NCBI RefSeq assembly: GCF_003651185.1
Contig: NZ_RCDC01000005.1
Span: 381,029 to 445,028 of the forward strand
Source of the DNA: Stenotrophomonas rhizophila
GTDB lineage: Bacteria > Pseudomonadota > Gammaproteobacteria > Xanthomonadales > Xanthomonadaceae
DNA: 64,000 nt
Direction of reading: 5' to 3'
In this document: positions 1 to 7,474 of the stretch, in pieces
How positions within the stretch are numbered: the first letter of the stretch is position 1
How the letters are laid out: the number at the start of each line of letters is the position of its first letter
Notes under the pieces: generated by a model
Databases searched by the model: none
What the model saw: the letters and a program-made list of their open reading frames with translations, nothing else
What the model was told of the DNA's origin: nothing
Made by a program: the position numbers and the translations under genes

Positions 1-95
1 CAACCCCGGACAACAAAAAAGCCGGAACCCCTTGTTTGACGGGAGGTTCCGGCTTTCTGTGGTCCTTGTGGGACCGTCTAATGGTGGAGGTGGGC
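1..95. repeat. Left attachment-site copy (att repeat)
   Basis: Positions 1-95 are identical base for base to 49930-50024 and diverge at 96/50025. The repeat starts at the window edge, so it may extend further left. It contains 14 bp equal to the 3' end of ssrA (82-95, read on the minus strand, ending in CCA) and the ssrA terminator hairpin (18-56). It marks the left prophage/host junction; the host DNA itself is outside the window. Confidence 0.93.
15..56 (-). terminator. Duplicated ssrA-type terminator in left att copy
   Basis: A 12-bp stem is formed by 18-29 and 45-56 (AAAGCCGGAACC with GGTTCCGGCTTT), with a run of A at 15-20 that becomes a U tract on the minus strand. It lies 65 bp downstream of the end of the AlpA-like gene and would stop leftward prophage transcription from entering the host. 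Confidence 0.85.
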
Positions 96-120
96 TCTAC
101 CTTACTCGCCCGGCCGAGCC

Positions 121-396
121 TTACGCGGCAAGGGGCGGCGCGCCGGAAGCGGGGTCTGTACCCCCAGCCGTACCCCCAGTTTCGTTGCCATGATCCCGCT
201 CCGAAACACGCTCCGAAATCCACGCCTCAACCTCGGCTTCCACCCACCGAACTGAGCTCCCCAAGCTGACCGGTTTGGGGAAGGATCCGGCCGAAATGCG
301 CGAATAGAGGGTCGATTTGGACAGGCCGACCCGGTCCTGGACCTCGCTTCTGCGGAGCAGGCGGCGTGGGGTGAGCGGTTGCACGTTGCTGGTCAT
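121..396 (-). CDS. AlpA/Xis-like helix-turn-helix regulator
   Basis: A 91-residue protein. Residues about 9-60 form a MerR/AlpA-type winged helix: LLRRSEVQDRVGLSKSTLY is the recognition segment, followed by FPKPVSLG and VRWVEAEVEAWI, which are hallmarks of the AlpA family. AlpA-like proteins act as excisionases or activators of integrase genes. The position next to attL supports an Xis role, an inference. The start at 396 has AAGGAG upstream and overlaps the previous stop as ATGA. The C-terminal 25 residues are Gly/Thr/Pro-rich and look disordered. The integrase gene is at the other prophage end, so the two genes become neighbours only in the excised circle. Confidence 0.85.
   Translation of the reverse strand: MTSNVQPLTPRRLLRRSEVQDRVGLSKSTLYSRISAGSFPKPVSLGSSVRWVEAEVEAWISERVSERDHGNETGGTAGGTDPASGAPPLAA
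158..179. promoter_or_regulatory. Paired putative arm-type integrase/Xis sites, left end
   Basis: Two exact copies of GTACCCCCAG start at 158 and 170, a 12-bp period. Nearly the same motif (ATACCCCTA and ATACCCCCA, starts 49877 and 49889, also 12 bp apart) lies beside the right att copy. This matches the layout of lambda-type arm sites flanking a core. The left pair lies inside the 3' end of the AlpA-like gene. Confidence 0.5.
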
Positions 397-653
397 CTTG
401 TCTCCTTCGCCGCAGTGCGCGGCTGATTCATTGCAGCAGTAGGGGAAGGACGGCTTGCTGGCCGGGTGGCGTCCATGACCTTCAGCGCCTCGGCTATGTC
501 GCCGGCGGCAAGGTGATGCAGGGCTAGGCCGCGCGCCTCCCAAGCACGGATGGCGGTGGGGGACGCCGACTGCAGGTCGACCCCGCTCATGCCTGCGAGC
601 TCGTGGGCGGTGCGCTCGACCGAGTCGCCAAACACCAGGCCATGGGCGCTCAT
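393..653 (-). CDS. Small phage protein of unknown function
   Basis: 86 residues, soluble, mostly helical, with no motif I recognise; the C-terminal third is rich in Pro, Ala and Thr. It sits between the helicase-methyltransferase gene and the AlpA-like gene, with 4-base start/stop overlaps (ATGA) on both sides, so it is translationally coupled within the leftward operon. Its place in the methylation/excision end of the operon is the only functional clue. Confidence 0.7.
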   Translation of the reverse strand: MSAHGLVFGDSVERTAHELAGMSGVDLQSASPTAIRAWEARGLALHHLAAGDIAEALKVMDATRPASRPSPTAAMNQPRTAAKETR

Positions 654-3163
654 GCTGCCCGGTCCATCGGTTCTTCCAGGCCGTCGAATAGGCTGGGCAT
701 GGACATCTCCCGCTCCGCTGCCTGCAGGTACTTCACCCCGTCCATGAAGTAGGCGGTCGAGAGTTCAGCGGCGCGGCCCCGGCGACCCTTCTTCAAGGCG
801 CGGTAGGGGACCGTGAACAGGCCCCCGAACGGGTCGAACACCACGTCGCCCTTGTTGCTGTACCGCTCGATCAGCCGATCGACGATGTCGAACTGCAGCG
901 GGCAGATGTGGTTTTCCAGACCTCGCTTCGTCTGCTCCCCGTTGAGGGTGATCATTCGGTTGACGTCGTGCCAGACGTCCGGGTGGTGGCTGCCGGGTGC
1001 CAAGGACATGAAGGTGGACGGCAGTGCGCCCCGCGATTCCAGTTGCTCGCCGATGCGCACATGGGCCTCGTAGTCGTAGACCTGCTGCAGGCTGTGCTGG
1101 GTGAACAGCTTGGCCAGCTTTTCCGGGCCCAGCTGGCCGAGCTCGTCCGCCGTGAGCAGCCGATTGCCGCTGGAGCGCCAGAATGCATGTGCGTCTACCT
1201 GCCAGTGCGCGCGGGTGTAGTCGGTCTTGGCCTTCTTGACCGGCTCGTCGGCGTAGCCCTTGGAGCGGTCCGTCTGCGGTTTGTGCAGCAGCACGATGTA
1301 CTCGGGCGAGCCGACGCCCATCTTCGTGCCGTCCTTGCACTGCTCCGACCAGCCCAGGCGGTAGGTCTGGTTGTTCTCGCGCACCACGTCGGTCACGATC
1401 GTAATCAGGCCCATGTAGTCGAACCCGTGCGAGCGGTAGTGGAAGATGGCCTCCGCGTGGAAGGGGCTGACGGTCGGGACGCCGGCGCCGGTGACCGCGC
1501 CAAACTGGATCCGGTCCTTCACGTGGATCGCGGCGATGCGCCCAGGCTTCAGCACGCGCAGCAACTCCTTCGACAGGTGGTCCATCTGTGCCCAGAAGTG
1601 CGCGTTGTCGTCGGTGTGGCCGAAGTCGTTGTAGCTGGGGCTGTACTCGTAGTGGTTCGCGAACGGGATCGAGGTCACGATCAGGTCCACGCTGTTGTCT
1701 TCCATGCCGCGCGCTTCCTGCACGCAGTCGTTGTTGGCGACCACCCAGCCTTCACCGCTGGCCTCGATGCGGTCGATGCCGATGGAGCGCGTCAGTACCT
1801 GCGCCATCGCTGCCTTGCTGAGCCCGTATTCCCTGATGATTTCGCTCATTTTTTCCACCATCTGCTCGTGTCGTTGCCACTTCGCCCGGAGGCTGGCCAG
1901 CACCTCGCGCTCGCTCTCGGCGTGGACGATCCACACTTCGACCGGGTGCTGCTGCTGGAACCGCTGAATGCGGTGGATCGACTGGATGAAGTCGTTGAAC
2001 TTGAACCCGATGCCGGCATAGACGGCCAGGTGACAGTGCCGCTGGAAGTTGCAGCCGCTGCCGGCGATGACCGGCTTGGCCGACAGGATCCGGACCTCGC
2101 CCTCGCTGAAGGCCACAACGGCTGCCTCGCGCTCGTCCAGATCCTGGTCCCCGTAGATGCTCACAGCTTCCGGTACCGCAGCCTGCAGGGCGTGCCTTTC
2201 CGCTTCCAGGTCGTGCCAGATGAGCCAGTGGTCACCTGCACGGGCGGCGACGATCTGCTGCACAGCCGCGACCCGGGCGGGGAGGGTGTCCCGCTTCTCG
2301 CGCGCTGCATCCTGCAGGCCCAGAGCCGCATCGCGGAACATCTTCCCTTGGCCGTCCCGCTCGGTACCGGCGCTGCCGTGATCCACCGGCACCTCGTGGT
2401 AGTGCACGGTCAGCTCGGGCAGGTCGTAGCCTTCGTCGCTGTAGCCGAGGTCTGACGGCTTCTGCAGGAACAGCGCCCAGCTTGCCACCCAAAGCCAGAA
2501 CTCCCGCTCCTTGTGCGGGTAGAGGGTCAGGTTGTTGGCCTTCGCGCTGTCGCGCTTGAACCAGCGCGTCAGGGCCTGGCCGGTGTCCATGACGCCCAGG
2601 AAGCCGGCGTAATGGATCAGCTCCTTGTACCTGTTGGGGCTGGGCGTCGCGGTGGCCACGTACCGGTACCGGACGTCGTCGAAGAGGGTCAGGAACTGCT
2701 GGTAGGTCTTCGAGCCGAAGCTACGCAGGACCGACGCCTCGTCCAGGCTGGCGATCGAGAAAAGGTTCGGATCCAGCTTCCCATCGCGGACGGACTCGTA
2801 GTTCGTCAGGTGCACGCCGTCAAACTCCGGATCGATGTCGCCGCTGGTCCGTACAAAGCGGGTCTGCATGCCGAGCATCGCCGCATCGCGCCGGAACTCC
2901 TGCCGGACGCCGAGCGGGATCACGATGCCGGCCGCGCCGCCGGCGTGCTGCCGGCCGAGACGGCAGATCTCCAGCTGCTGCACACTCTTGCCCAGGCCGA
3001 AGCGCTGGAAGAGCGCGCGGCGCCCGCCCGCGCAGGCCCACACGACGCTATCGCGCTGGTGCGGCTTCAGGATCGGGTGCACGTCCTCCGGCAGCACGTC
3101 GAAGCCCAGCGACGGGGCGACGCGGATCTTGCGTTCGAGGAAGTCGCGGTATGGGTCGCTCAT
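650..3163 (-). CDS. SNF2/DEAD-type helicase fused to N4/N6 DNA methyltransferase
   Basis: 837 residues in two parts. Residues 30-430 are an SF2 helicase-like ATPase: Walker A FGLGKS (55-60), box II DEAS (141-144), motif III-like TATPSPN (171-177) and motif VI QSIHRIQR (394-401). Residues about 470-815 are an amino-methyltransferase of the beta order: motif IV as SIPF (498-501), then a target-recognition region, then the SAM-binding motif I FDPFGG (776-781). Typical motif IV is D/S-PP-Y/F, so the Ile in SIPF is unusual. Such fusions are known in phages and probably modify phage DNA against host restriction. It overlaps the genes on both sides by 4 bp. The role is inferred; no matching restriction enzyme is present. 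Confidence 0.85.
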   Translation of the reverse strand: MSDPYRDFLERKIRVAPSLGFDVLPEDVHPILKPHQRDSVVWACAGGRRALFQRFGLGKSVQQLEICRLGRQHAGGAAGIVIPLGVRQEFRRDAAMLGMQTRFVRTSGDIDPEFDGVHLTNYESVRDGKLDPNLFSIASLDEASVLRSFGSKTYQQFLTLFDDVRYRYVATATPSPNRYKELIHYAGFLGVMDTGQALTRWFKRDSAKANNLTLYPHKEREFWLWVASWALFLQKPSDLGYSDEGYDLPELTVHYHEVPVDHGSAGTERDGQGKMFRDAALGLQDAAREKRDTLPARVAAVQQIVAARAGDHWLIWHDLEAERHALQAAVPEAVSIYGDQDLDEREAAVVAFSEGEVRILSAKPVIAGSGCNFQRHCHLAVYAGIGFKFNDFIQSIHRIQRFQQQHPVEVWIVHAESEREVLASLRAKWQRHEQMVEKMSEIIREYGLSKAAMAQVLTRSIGIDRIEASGEGWVVANNDCVQEARGMEDNSVDLIVTSIPFANHYEYSPSYNDFGHTDDNAHFWAQMDHLSKELLRVLKPGRIAAIHVKDRIQFGAVTGAGVPTVSPFHAEAIFHYRSHGFDYMGLITIVTDVVRENNQTYRLGWSEQCKDGTKMGVGSPEYIVLLHKPQTDRSKGYADEPVKKAKTDYTRAHWQVDAHAFWRSSGNRLLTADELGQLGPEKLAKLFTQHSLQQVYDYEAHVRIGEQLESRGALPSTFMSLAPGSHHPDVWHDVNRMITLNGEQTKRGLENHICPLQFDIVDRLIERYSNKGDVVFDPFGGLFTVPYRALKKGRRGRAAELSTAYFMDGVKYLQAAEREMSMPSLFDGLEEPMDRAA

Positions 3164-5070
3164 GCCGCGTCCCTCATCAGGCCCATCACCAGCGCCTTCG
3201 CGGTGCGGTTCGGCACCGCGTTGCCGATCTGCTTTGTGATCTCCGTGGCGTTGCCGGCGAAGTCGTAGACCTCGCCCTCGTCGTCGAACGACGTGGCCCT
3301 GGCCAGCTCGCGCCAGTGCAGCATCCGGTAGTTGATGTCGATCACGACCTTGTCGGCCAGCTCGGCGGCAGGCAGGGCCAGCCCCAGCTCGCCGCGGTTG
3401 GCGCCAGTGATGGTCGGAAGCGGCTCATCCATGCCGTGGGTGCGATGGTCGCCGTGGTGCGTGACGGGCAGGGCGAACGGCTCGGCCAACGCTAGCGATT
3501 CGGAGCAGGTGATGGTGGGCATCGGCTGGCTGGCCGTGCGCATGTCGCCAGTCCGGCCGGTACCGACGTTGCCGCGCATCACGATGGGCTCGGCCAGCGC
3601 CATTTCATTCGAACCAGTCAGGGCCGGCATCGGCGCGTCGGCGTCCAGCACGCGGCTTGCCGGGTCGCGGCCATCACTGTCGCCGTGACCTGCGCGCATC
3701 AGCACCGGCTCGGCCAGGCCGAAGCGCGCCTTGGTGGTGACCGACGGCACCGGCTCGGCCACGGACTGCGCGGTCGCGGTGGCACCGTAGTACTGCGCGA
3801 CCAGCGGCACGGCCATCGCCTGATCGCCTCCCTTCGCCGTGGTGACCGTTCGGATCGGGTCTGCGACCGAGCGCGGCACGCCCGCGCTGCTGCTGTTGGA
3901 GGTCGGAACGATGATTGGCTCTACCAACTGCGGCCGTGCGCAGCCCGGCCGTTCGCTGCCCGCGCCGCCGGTGGTGATCGTCGGCAACGGTTGGTCGAGG
4001 TCGCGCGCTGCGCCGCCGCTGCTGGTGGCCAGCACCAGACCGACATGGGTGCCGCCAGCCGTGAGCGTCGGCAGTGGCTCGTCAGCCGAGCGCGCAGACG
4101 CCTGCAGGTGCTGGTCGCTGGTGCCGCGCATGTGGATGACCACCGGCTCGGCCTGGATCAGCCCCAGCTCGATCGCCTCGGCGCGGCTGAAAATCAGACG
4201 CGGCACGGTATCGTCCAGCAGCGCCTGCACCGCATCGATATACGGCTGCGGCCACGAGTACTTCACCGCGCCAGCGGCGATCCGGCGCAGCGTGTTCGGC
4301 TTCAGCGGCTTCTTCCTCCGGAAGATGCTGTTGCCGGTCATGCTCCAGTCGATGACCTCGCGCGCGCCGCGCCAGCGCTGCCGGGTGCCCAGCAGATCGG
4401 TACCGCCCACCCGATCATGGGTGAACTCCGGCCAGGTCAGGCGCTTGCCGTCGCTGCGCCCGATCAGGAAGAAGCGGCGGCGAGTGGTCGGATCGCCGAA
4501 GTCGGCGCAGCAGACCACCTTCCAGTCCACCTTGAAGCCGACGGCCTCCAGCGCCGCCACCCAGGCGCGGAAGTACTCGCCACGTCGGGAGGGGATCGGC
4601 CGGCCTGTGACCAGGCTGCAGGGACCCCAGTCCATAAACTCCGGCACGTTCTCCACCAGGATGCGGGTCACCCGCAGTTCGGTGCACCAGCGCACCACGT
4701 GCCACGGATCCATCCGCTGCTGATCGTGGACCGGGCGGCCGCCGCGCGCGCGGCTGTGGAACACGCAGGATGGCGCGGCGATGAGCAGGTCCAGCCGGCC
4801 CTCGGGCACCAGCGTGAGCGGCAGCGCTGATTCGAGATCGGCACAGTGGATACGGTCGGCGTCCTCCCGGTGGTTGCGGCGGTTCGTCTCGATCGCGACC
4901 GGCCAGTGGTTCACGCCGATCAGCTTCACCGGCAGGTCCAGCTGCCGCATTGCGCGCTTCGCGCCATTGGACAGGCCACCGGCACCGCAGAACAGGTCGC
5001 CAATGAGCATGGAGCGGGATCGCGTCTTCGGTTTGATGCGAATTTCAGGCGATCGGGATCCGTCAGCCAT
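3160..5070 (-). CDS. Cytosine-5 DNA methyltransferase with repeat-rich recognition region
   Basis: 636 residues. Motif I DLFCGAGG (25-32), catalytic motif IV as APSC (99-102, Cys102), motif VI ENVPEF (140-145), motif VIII RRRFFLIG (197-204), motif IX-like LHWRELARATSF (584-595) and motif X KQIGNAVP (613-620) identify a C5-methyltransferase. Family members often run 330-450 residues. The extra length is residues 308-567, where a unit of the form hDxPhPTIT-x(6-15)-LAEP recurs about seven times. It probably protects phage DNA from restriction. Met21 is an alternative start just before motif I. It overlaps the helicase-methyltransferase start by 4 bp. Confidence 0.9.
   Translation of the reverse strand: MADGSRSPEIRIKPKTRSRSMLIGDLFCGAGGLSNGAKRAMRQLDLPVKLIGVNHWPVAIETNRRNHREDADRIHCADLESALPLTLVPEGRLDLLIAAPSCVFHSRARGGRPVHDQQRMDPWHVVRWCTELRVTRILVENVPEFMDWGPCSLVTGRPIPSRRGEYFRAWVAALEAVGFKVDWKVVCCADFGDPTTRRRFFLIGRSDGKRLTWPEFTHDRVGGTDLLGTRQRWRGAREVIDWSMTGNSIFRRKKPLKPNTLRRIAAGAVKYSWPQPYIDAVQALLDDTVPRLIFSRAEAIELGLIQAEPVVIHMRGTSDQHLQASARSADEPLPTLTAGGTHVGLVLATSSGGAARDLDQPLPTITTGGAGSERPGCARPQLVEPIIVPTSNSSSAGVPRSVADPIRTVTTAKGGDQAMAVPLVAQYYGATATAQSVAEPVPSVTTKARFGLAEPVLMRAGHGDSDGRDPASRVLDADAPMPALTGSNEMALAEPIVMRGNVGTGRTGDMRTASQPMPTITCSESLALAEPFALPVTHHGDHRTHGMDEPLPTITGANRGELGLALPAAELADKVVIDINYRMLHWRELARATSFDDEGEVYDFAGNATEITKQIGNAVPNRTAKALVMGLMRDAA
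3370..4149 (-). repeat. Seven-fold degenerate coding repeat in the methyltransferase
   Basis: Residues 308-567 of the C5-methyltransferase hold PLPTLT, PLPTIT, PIRTVT, PVPSVT, PMPALT, PMPTIT and PLPTIT, spaced about 28-45 residues apart. Most are followed by LAEP, LVEP or similar, with a variable Gly/Ser/Arg linker. An ordinary C5-methyltransferase has a single P-x-P-T-I/L-T loop just before motif IX, so this looks like expansion of that loop. Confidence 0.8.
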
Positions 5071-5380
5071 GGTGTTCTCCGTTGAGGGCGGCGCGAAGGC
5101 GTTGGACCTCCGCGCGCCAGAATTCGATGGTTTCTTCGCTGCTGGTGCGCAGCGTTTCGTGGTGGCCCAGGCTGGCCGCCGCTTCGATCAGCTCAGCCAG
5201 CAGCGGCTCGCGTTCCTCGGGCGTCAGCAGGCCGGCCCGGCGCAGCACCAGGTTCTCGCCCTGCAGCTGCTCGTTCCGCTCGACGGCCAGCACCAGCCAG
5301 TGGCGCAGCGCGTCCTTCGTCGGCTGCTTCATCCGGCCAGGGGCCTTGCCTTGCGCCGGCTGCAGAACGAGGGTGGTCAT
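5063..5380 (-). CDS. Small phage protein, unknown function
   Basis: 105 residues, soluble and helical. The middle (residues 30-95) is rich in Leu, Glu and Arg with heptad character, suggesting a coiled coil. It overlaps the methyltransferase start by 8 bp and shares one base with the stop of the 45-residue gene upstream, so it is part of the same operon. I recognise no family. Confidence 0.75.
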   Translation of the reverse strand: MTTLVLQPAQGKAPGRMKQPTKDALRHWLVLAVERNEQLQGENLVLRRAGLLTPEEREPLLAELIEAAASLGHHETLRTSSEETIEFWRAEVQRLRAALNGEHHG

Positions 5381-5517
5381 CAGCGTGCGTCCCGCCGGGC
5401 TTCGGCCAGGATCTCGCGCAGGTCTTCCAGCACCTTGCGGTCCTCGCCCTGCGCGATGGCTGCGGCCAGGGCGCGCTCCAGTGCGTAGGCGCGGTCGTTC
5501 GGATGGATGTAGGTCAT
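5380..5517 (-). CDS. 45-residue phage protein
   Basis: A short frame starts at ATG 5517 with GGAG upstream and ends with a TGATG overlap into the next gene at 5380. The product begins MTYIHPNDRAYALE and is helical and charged (LEDLREILAEARRDAR at the end). Coupling on its downstream side and biased codon use support it. Function unknown. Confidence 0.65.
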   Translation of the reverse strand: MTYIHPNDRAYALERALAAAIAQGEDRKVLEDLREILAEARRDAR

Positions 5518-5546
5518 GGCAGAATCAGCTCCAACAGGGAGGGTCT

Positions 5547-6257
5547 ATGGCTATTGAGTTCTGTCCGCTTGACGCGGTGTGGGGAAACTGGGCGGACTGG
5601 GCGGCAGTGCTTGTTGGATCCGCAGCTGCGGGGGGCACGATCTGGGTAGCTTGGCTCGCTCGAGACACTTCGGAGCGAGCGACGAAGATCGCTGAAGAGG
5701 CAAAAAAGATTGCCGCGCAGCAGCACGGAGAGGCCGTGCAGGTTCGTGAGGCCAATGGTCGTATCGTCGGCAGGCTGCTCGTTCATGAGGTTTCGGAGCT
5801 GCCCGTCAAGCTCTTCTCTCTTCATGAACGGTGTCTCCGCATTCTGAGCGGCGACTGGGATAGCTTGAAAAATCGAGAGGTCGATTTCATTGAGGACACC
5901 CTCAGAAAACACTCTGTATCCCTGATGCCTGGCGCTGAAATGTCTGCTGATCGGCTCCATAACCTTCCCGAAGAACTGGGAAATGACCTGGCAGTACTCA
6001 TTGGTTACAGCCGGACACTGAGTTCTATGAGCGAAGAGATGTTGCAACAGGTGTACACAGTGGAAACTCCGGGAAGACTTGGAAGCTTCGTGGGCCCCCG
6101 CCGGATGTACTCCGGTAGCAAGGAAGCAATGCAGAATTACTCGAAGTATGTCCAGATGTTTTCGACTTACTGCATACCTACCGTTGCCATGCTGCGCGAA
6201 TTCACAGGCAGCGATCCTCACGATTTTTCCAGGTTCGTTATCAAGACAGCGGAGTAA
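5547..6257 (+). CDS. Membrane-anchored accessory (moron) protein
   Basis: 236 residues. One N-terminal membrane segment (about residues 13-35, AAVLVGSAAAGGTIWVAWLA) is followed by a coiled-coil stretch rich in Lys, Ala and Gln (ATKIAEEAKKIAAQQ) and a soluble domain of about 170 residues with no motif I know. ATG 5547 has GGGAGGG 4 bases upstream. It is the only plus-strand gene in a 12-kb leftward operon, and its third-codon-position GC is clearly lower than its neighbours', both signs of later acquisition. A minus-strand frame over the same bases lacks these features. The single-TM plus cytosolic design is common in phage exclusion and sensor proteins, but the function is not shown. Confidence 0.8.
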   Translation: MAIEFCPLDAVWGNWADWAAVLVGSAAAGGTIWVAWLARDTSERATKIAEEAKKIAAQQHGEAVQVREANGRIVGRLLVHEVSELPVKLFSLHERCLRILSGDWDSLKNREVDFIEDTLRKHSVSLMPGAEMSADRLHNLPEELGNDLAVLIGYSRTLSSMSEEMLQQVYTVETPGRLGSFVGPRRMYSGSKEAMQNYSKYVQMFSTYCIPTVAMLREFTGSDPHDFSRFVIKTAE

Positions 6258-6262
6258 CGGAT

Positions 6263-6523
6263 TCACCCCAATACCCCCATCGCCTGCAGGTCGATCCCAT
6301 CAACCTGATCGCGCAGGCGGTGGCAGGCAGCGCGCAGCGCGATCGCCATGTCACGACGGGTGTCGTGGCGGTAGAAGTTCAGGCCGAGGAAGTGCAGGGC
6401 GCCGGCGTGGTCGCGGCGGAAGAGGCGGTACACGACGATGCCTGACGGGCCCATCGGGAACCTGCCCCAGGAGAAGCCCGTGTTCTTGGTCGGCGAGCGG
6501 CGGACTGCGGGATGGCGGCTCAC
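6263..6523 (-). CDS. Small phage protein, unknown function
   Basis: 86 residues, basic at the N-terminus, with an aromatic-rich middle (FSWGRFPMG, FLGLNFYRHDTRRD). It overlaps the upstream 73-residue gene by 4 bp (ATGA), and its stop faces the end of the plus-strand moron 5 bp away. No family recognised. Confidence 0.7.
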   Translation of the reverse strand: MSRHPAVRRSPTKNTGFSWGRFPMGPSGIVVYRLFRRDHAGALHFLGLNFYRHDTRRDMAIALRAACHRLRDQVDGIDLQAMGVLG

Positions 6524-6741
6524 GGCTTGCCTGCCTTCGCGGCTTTCCGCCGATCCGCACCACCCTCGACGACCCGCCGTCGGCTGATGCCCTTCTTGTC
6601 GATGCGGGTGGTGCCCAGCACCTGGACCTTGCCGCCCTTGCGCTCGAACAGCGCGACGTCGGCGGCCAGCTTCTGGCGCTCTGTGGCCTTCTCGCGATCA
6701 CTGGCGCTGCCGAACAGCGGCTTCACGTGGATACTGGTCAT
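6520..6741 (-). CDS. Small basic phage protein, unknown function
   Basis: 73 residues starting at ATG 6741, chosen because it overlaps the upstream stop as ATGA; the same frame stays open further upstream but without support. The product is highly charged, with a Lys/Arg-rich C-terminus (RRRVVEGGADRRKAAKAGK), which could bind nucleic acid. No family recognised. Confidence 0.7.
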   Translation of the reverse strand: MTSIHVKPLFGSASDREKATERQKLAADVALFERKGGKVQVLGTTRIDKKGISRRRVVEGGADRRKAAKAGKP

Positions 6742-7247
6742 GCCGCTGCTCCGGCGACACGCTGAATCAACTGGGTAGCCAGCGACTCGCATTCCTGCTC
6801 GACATAGGGGAGGTCGCGGTGGACAGCGAACGCATCCCGCTCCCACAGAAAGGGGTGCTCTGGGTGCTTTTCTCGCATCGACTGCAGGTACACATCGCTG
6901 GGAGCGTCGCCGTGATGCGCGCAGTCGAAGCCGAACCACCACAGGCCATTGGACGGGGCAGGGTAACTGTCACCGCCGCCGGAGAACGTCAGGCTGCCGT
7001 GCACGTCGAATACGCTGTCCAAGCGCGCATGGCCATCGGGATTGGCGAGCAGGGCCAGGACGCCGCGCTTCCCGACCGATTCGTTTTCCGGGAAGTGCAC
7101 GGTTTGGCTGGTGGCACCGTAGTCAACGCCGTGCAGCGGGTGAGCAGCGGGAATCCCGACGTAGCCGCAACGATGGCCGCGGTCGAGCAGCAATACGACC
7201 GCGCGAAGGCCGGCGGCAGTCGTCCAATCCTTTTCAATAGTGGTCAT
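6738..7247 (-). CDS. Conserved phage protein of unknown function
   Basis: 169 residues from ATG 7247. The blocks HGSLTFSGG, WWFGFDCAH and EQECESLATQL are of a kind I associate with small phage proteins next to recombination genes; I know no assigned function. The clustering of Trp, Phe, Cys and His in the middle suggests a compact, perhaps metal-binding, fold. It overlaps both neighbours by 4 bp. Confidence 0.75.
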   Translation of the reverse strand: MTTIEKDWTTAAGLRAVVLLLDRGHRCGYVGIPAAHPLHGVDYGATSQTVHFPENESVGKRGVLALLANPDGHARLDSVFDVHGSLTFSGGGDSYPAPSNGLWWFGFDCAHHGDAPSDVYLQSMREKHPEHPFLWERDAFAVHRDLPYVEQECESLATQLIQRVAGAAA

Positions 7248-7474
7248 GCTGCGGTCCTCAGGGGCACGCGGCTCACCGGCCCGTGCCACAGGTTGAAAGT
7301 GTTGTTGATCCGGACCTGCACCGGATCCGGCTGGATCGCCGGCAGCGGTGTGCGCAGACGGCGAGCGTCGTTGTTGCAGAGGGTGCAGGCCGGTTCGCGC
7401 CCGCGGCTCCCTGCGCGCTGGAACGAATCCAGCGGCAAGGTGCGGCAGCACTTGGTGCAGGTCCGGCAGTCCAT
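7244..7474 (-). CDS. Small zinc-finger-like phage protein
   Basis: 76 residues from ATG 7474, which overlaps the upstream exonuclease stop as TGATG. It begins MDCRTCTKC and later has CTLC, giving a CxxC...CxxC pair spaced about 24 residues apart, as in small zinc ribbons and in recombination-endonuclease-like proteins. The last 35 residues contain no further Cys. A DNA-binding or accessory recombination role is plausible from context only. Confidence 0.75.
   Translation of the reverse strand: MDCRTCTKCCRTLPLDSFQRAGSRGREPACTLCNNDARRLRTPLPAIQPDPVQVRINNTFNLWHGPVSRVPLRTAA

Noticed and set aside
908..2455. 515-codon plus-strand open frame opposite the helicase-methyltransferase
   Set aside because: It mirrors the codon periodicity of the real gene, has an odd composition (Val/His/Leu/Asp-rich), and no ribosome site or motif.
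3370..4149. CRISPR array
   Set aside because: The repeats are degenerate, in frame, and part of a methyltransferase; no spacers of constant length. No CRISPR array was seen elsewhere in the window.
5514..6266. 250-codon minus-strand frame opposite the membrane moron
   Set aside because: Lacks a ribosome site and protein-like features, while the plus frame has a strong ribosome site, a TM segment and a coiled coil.
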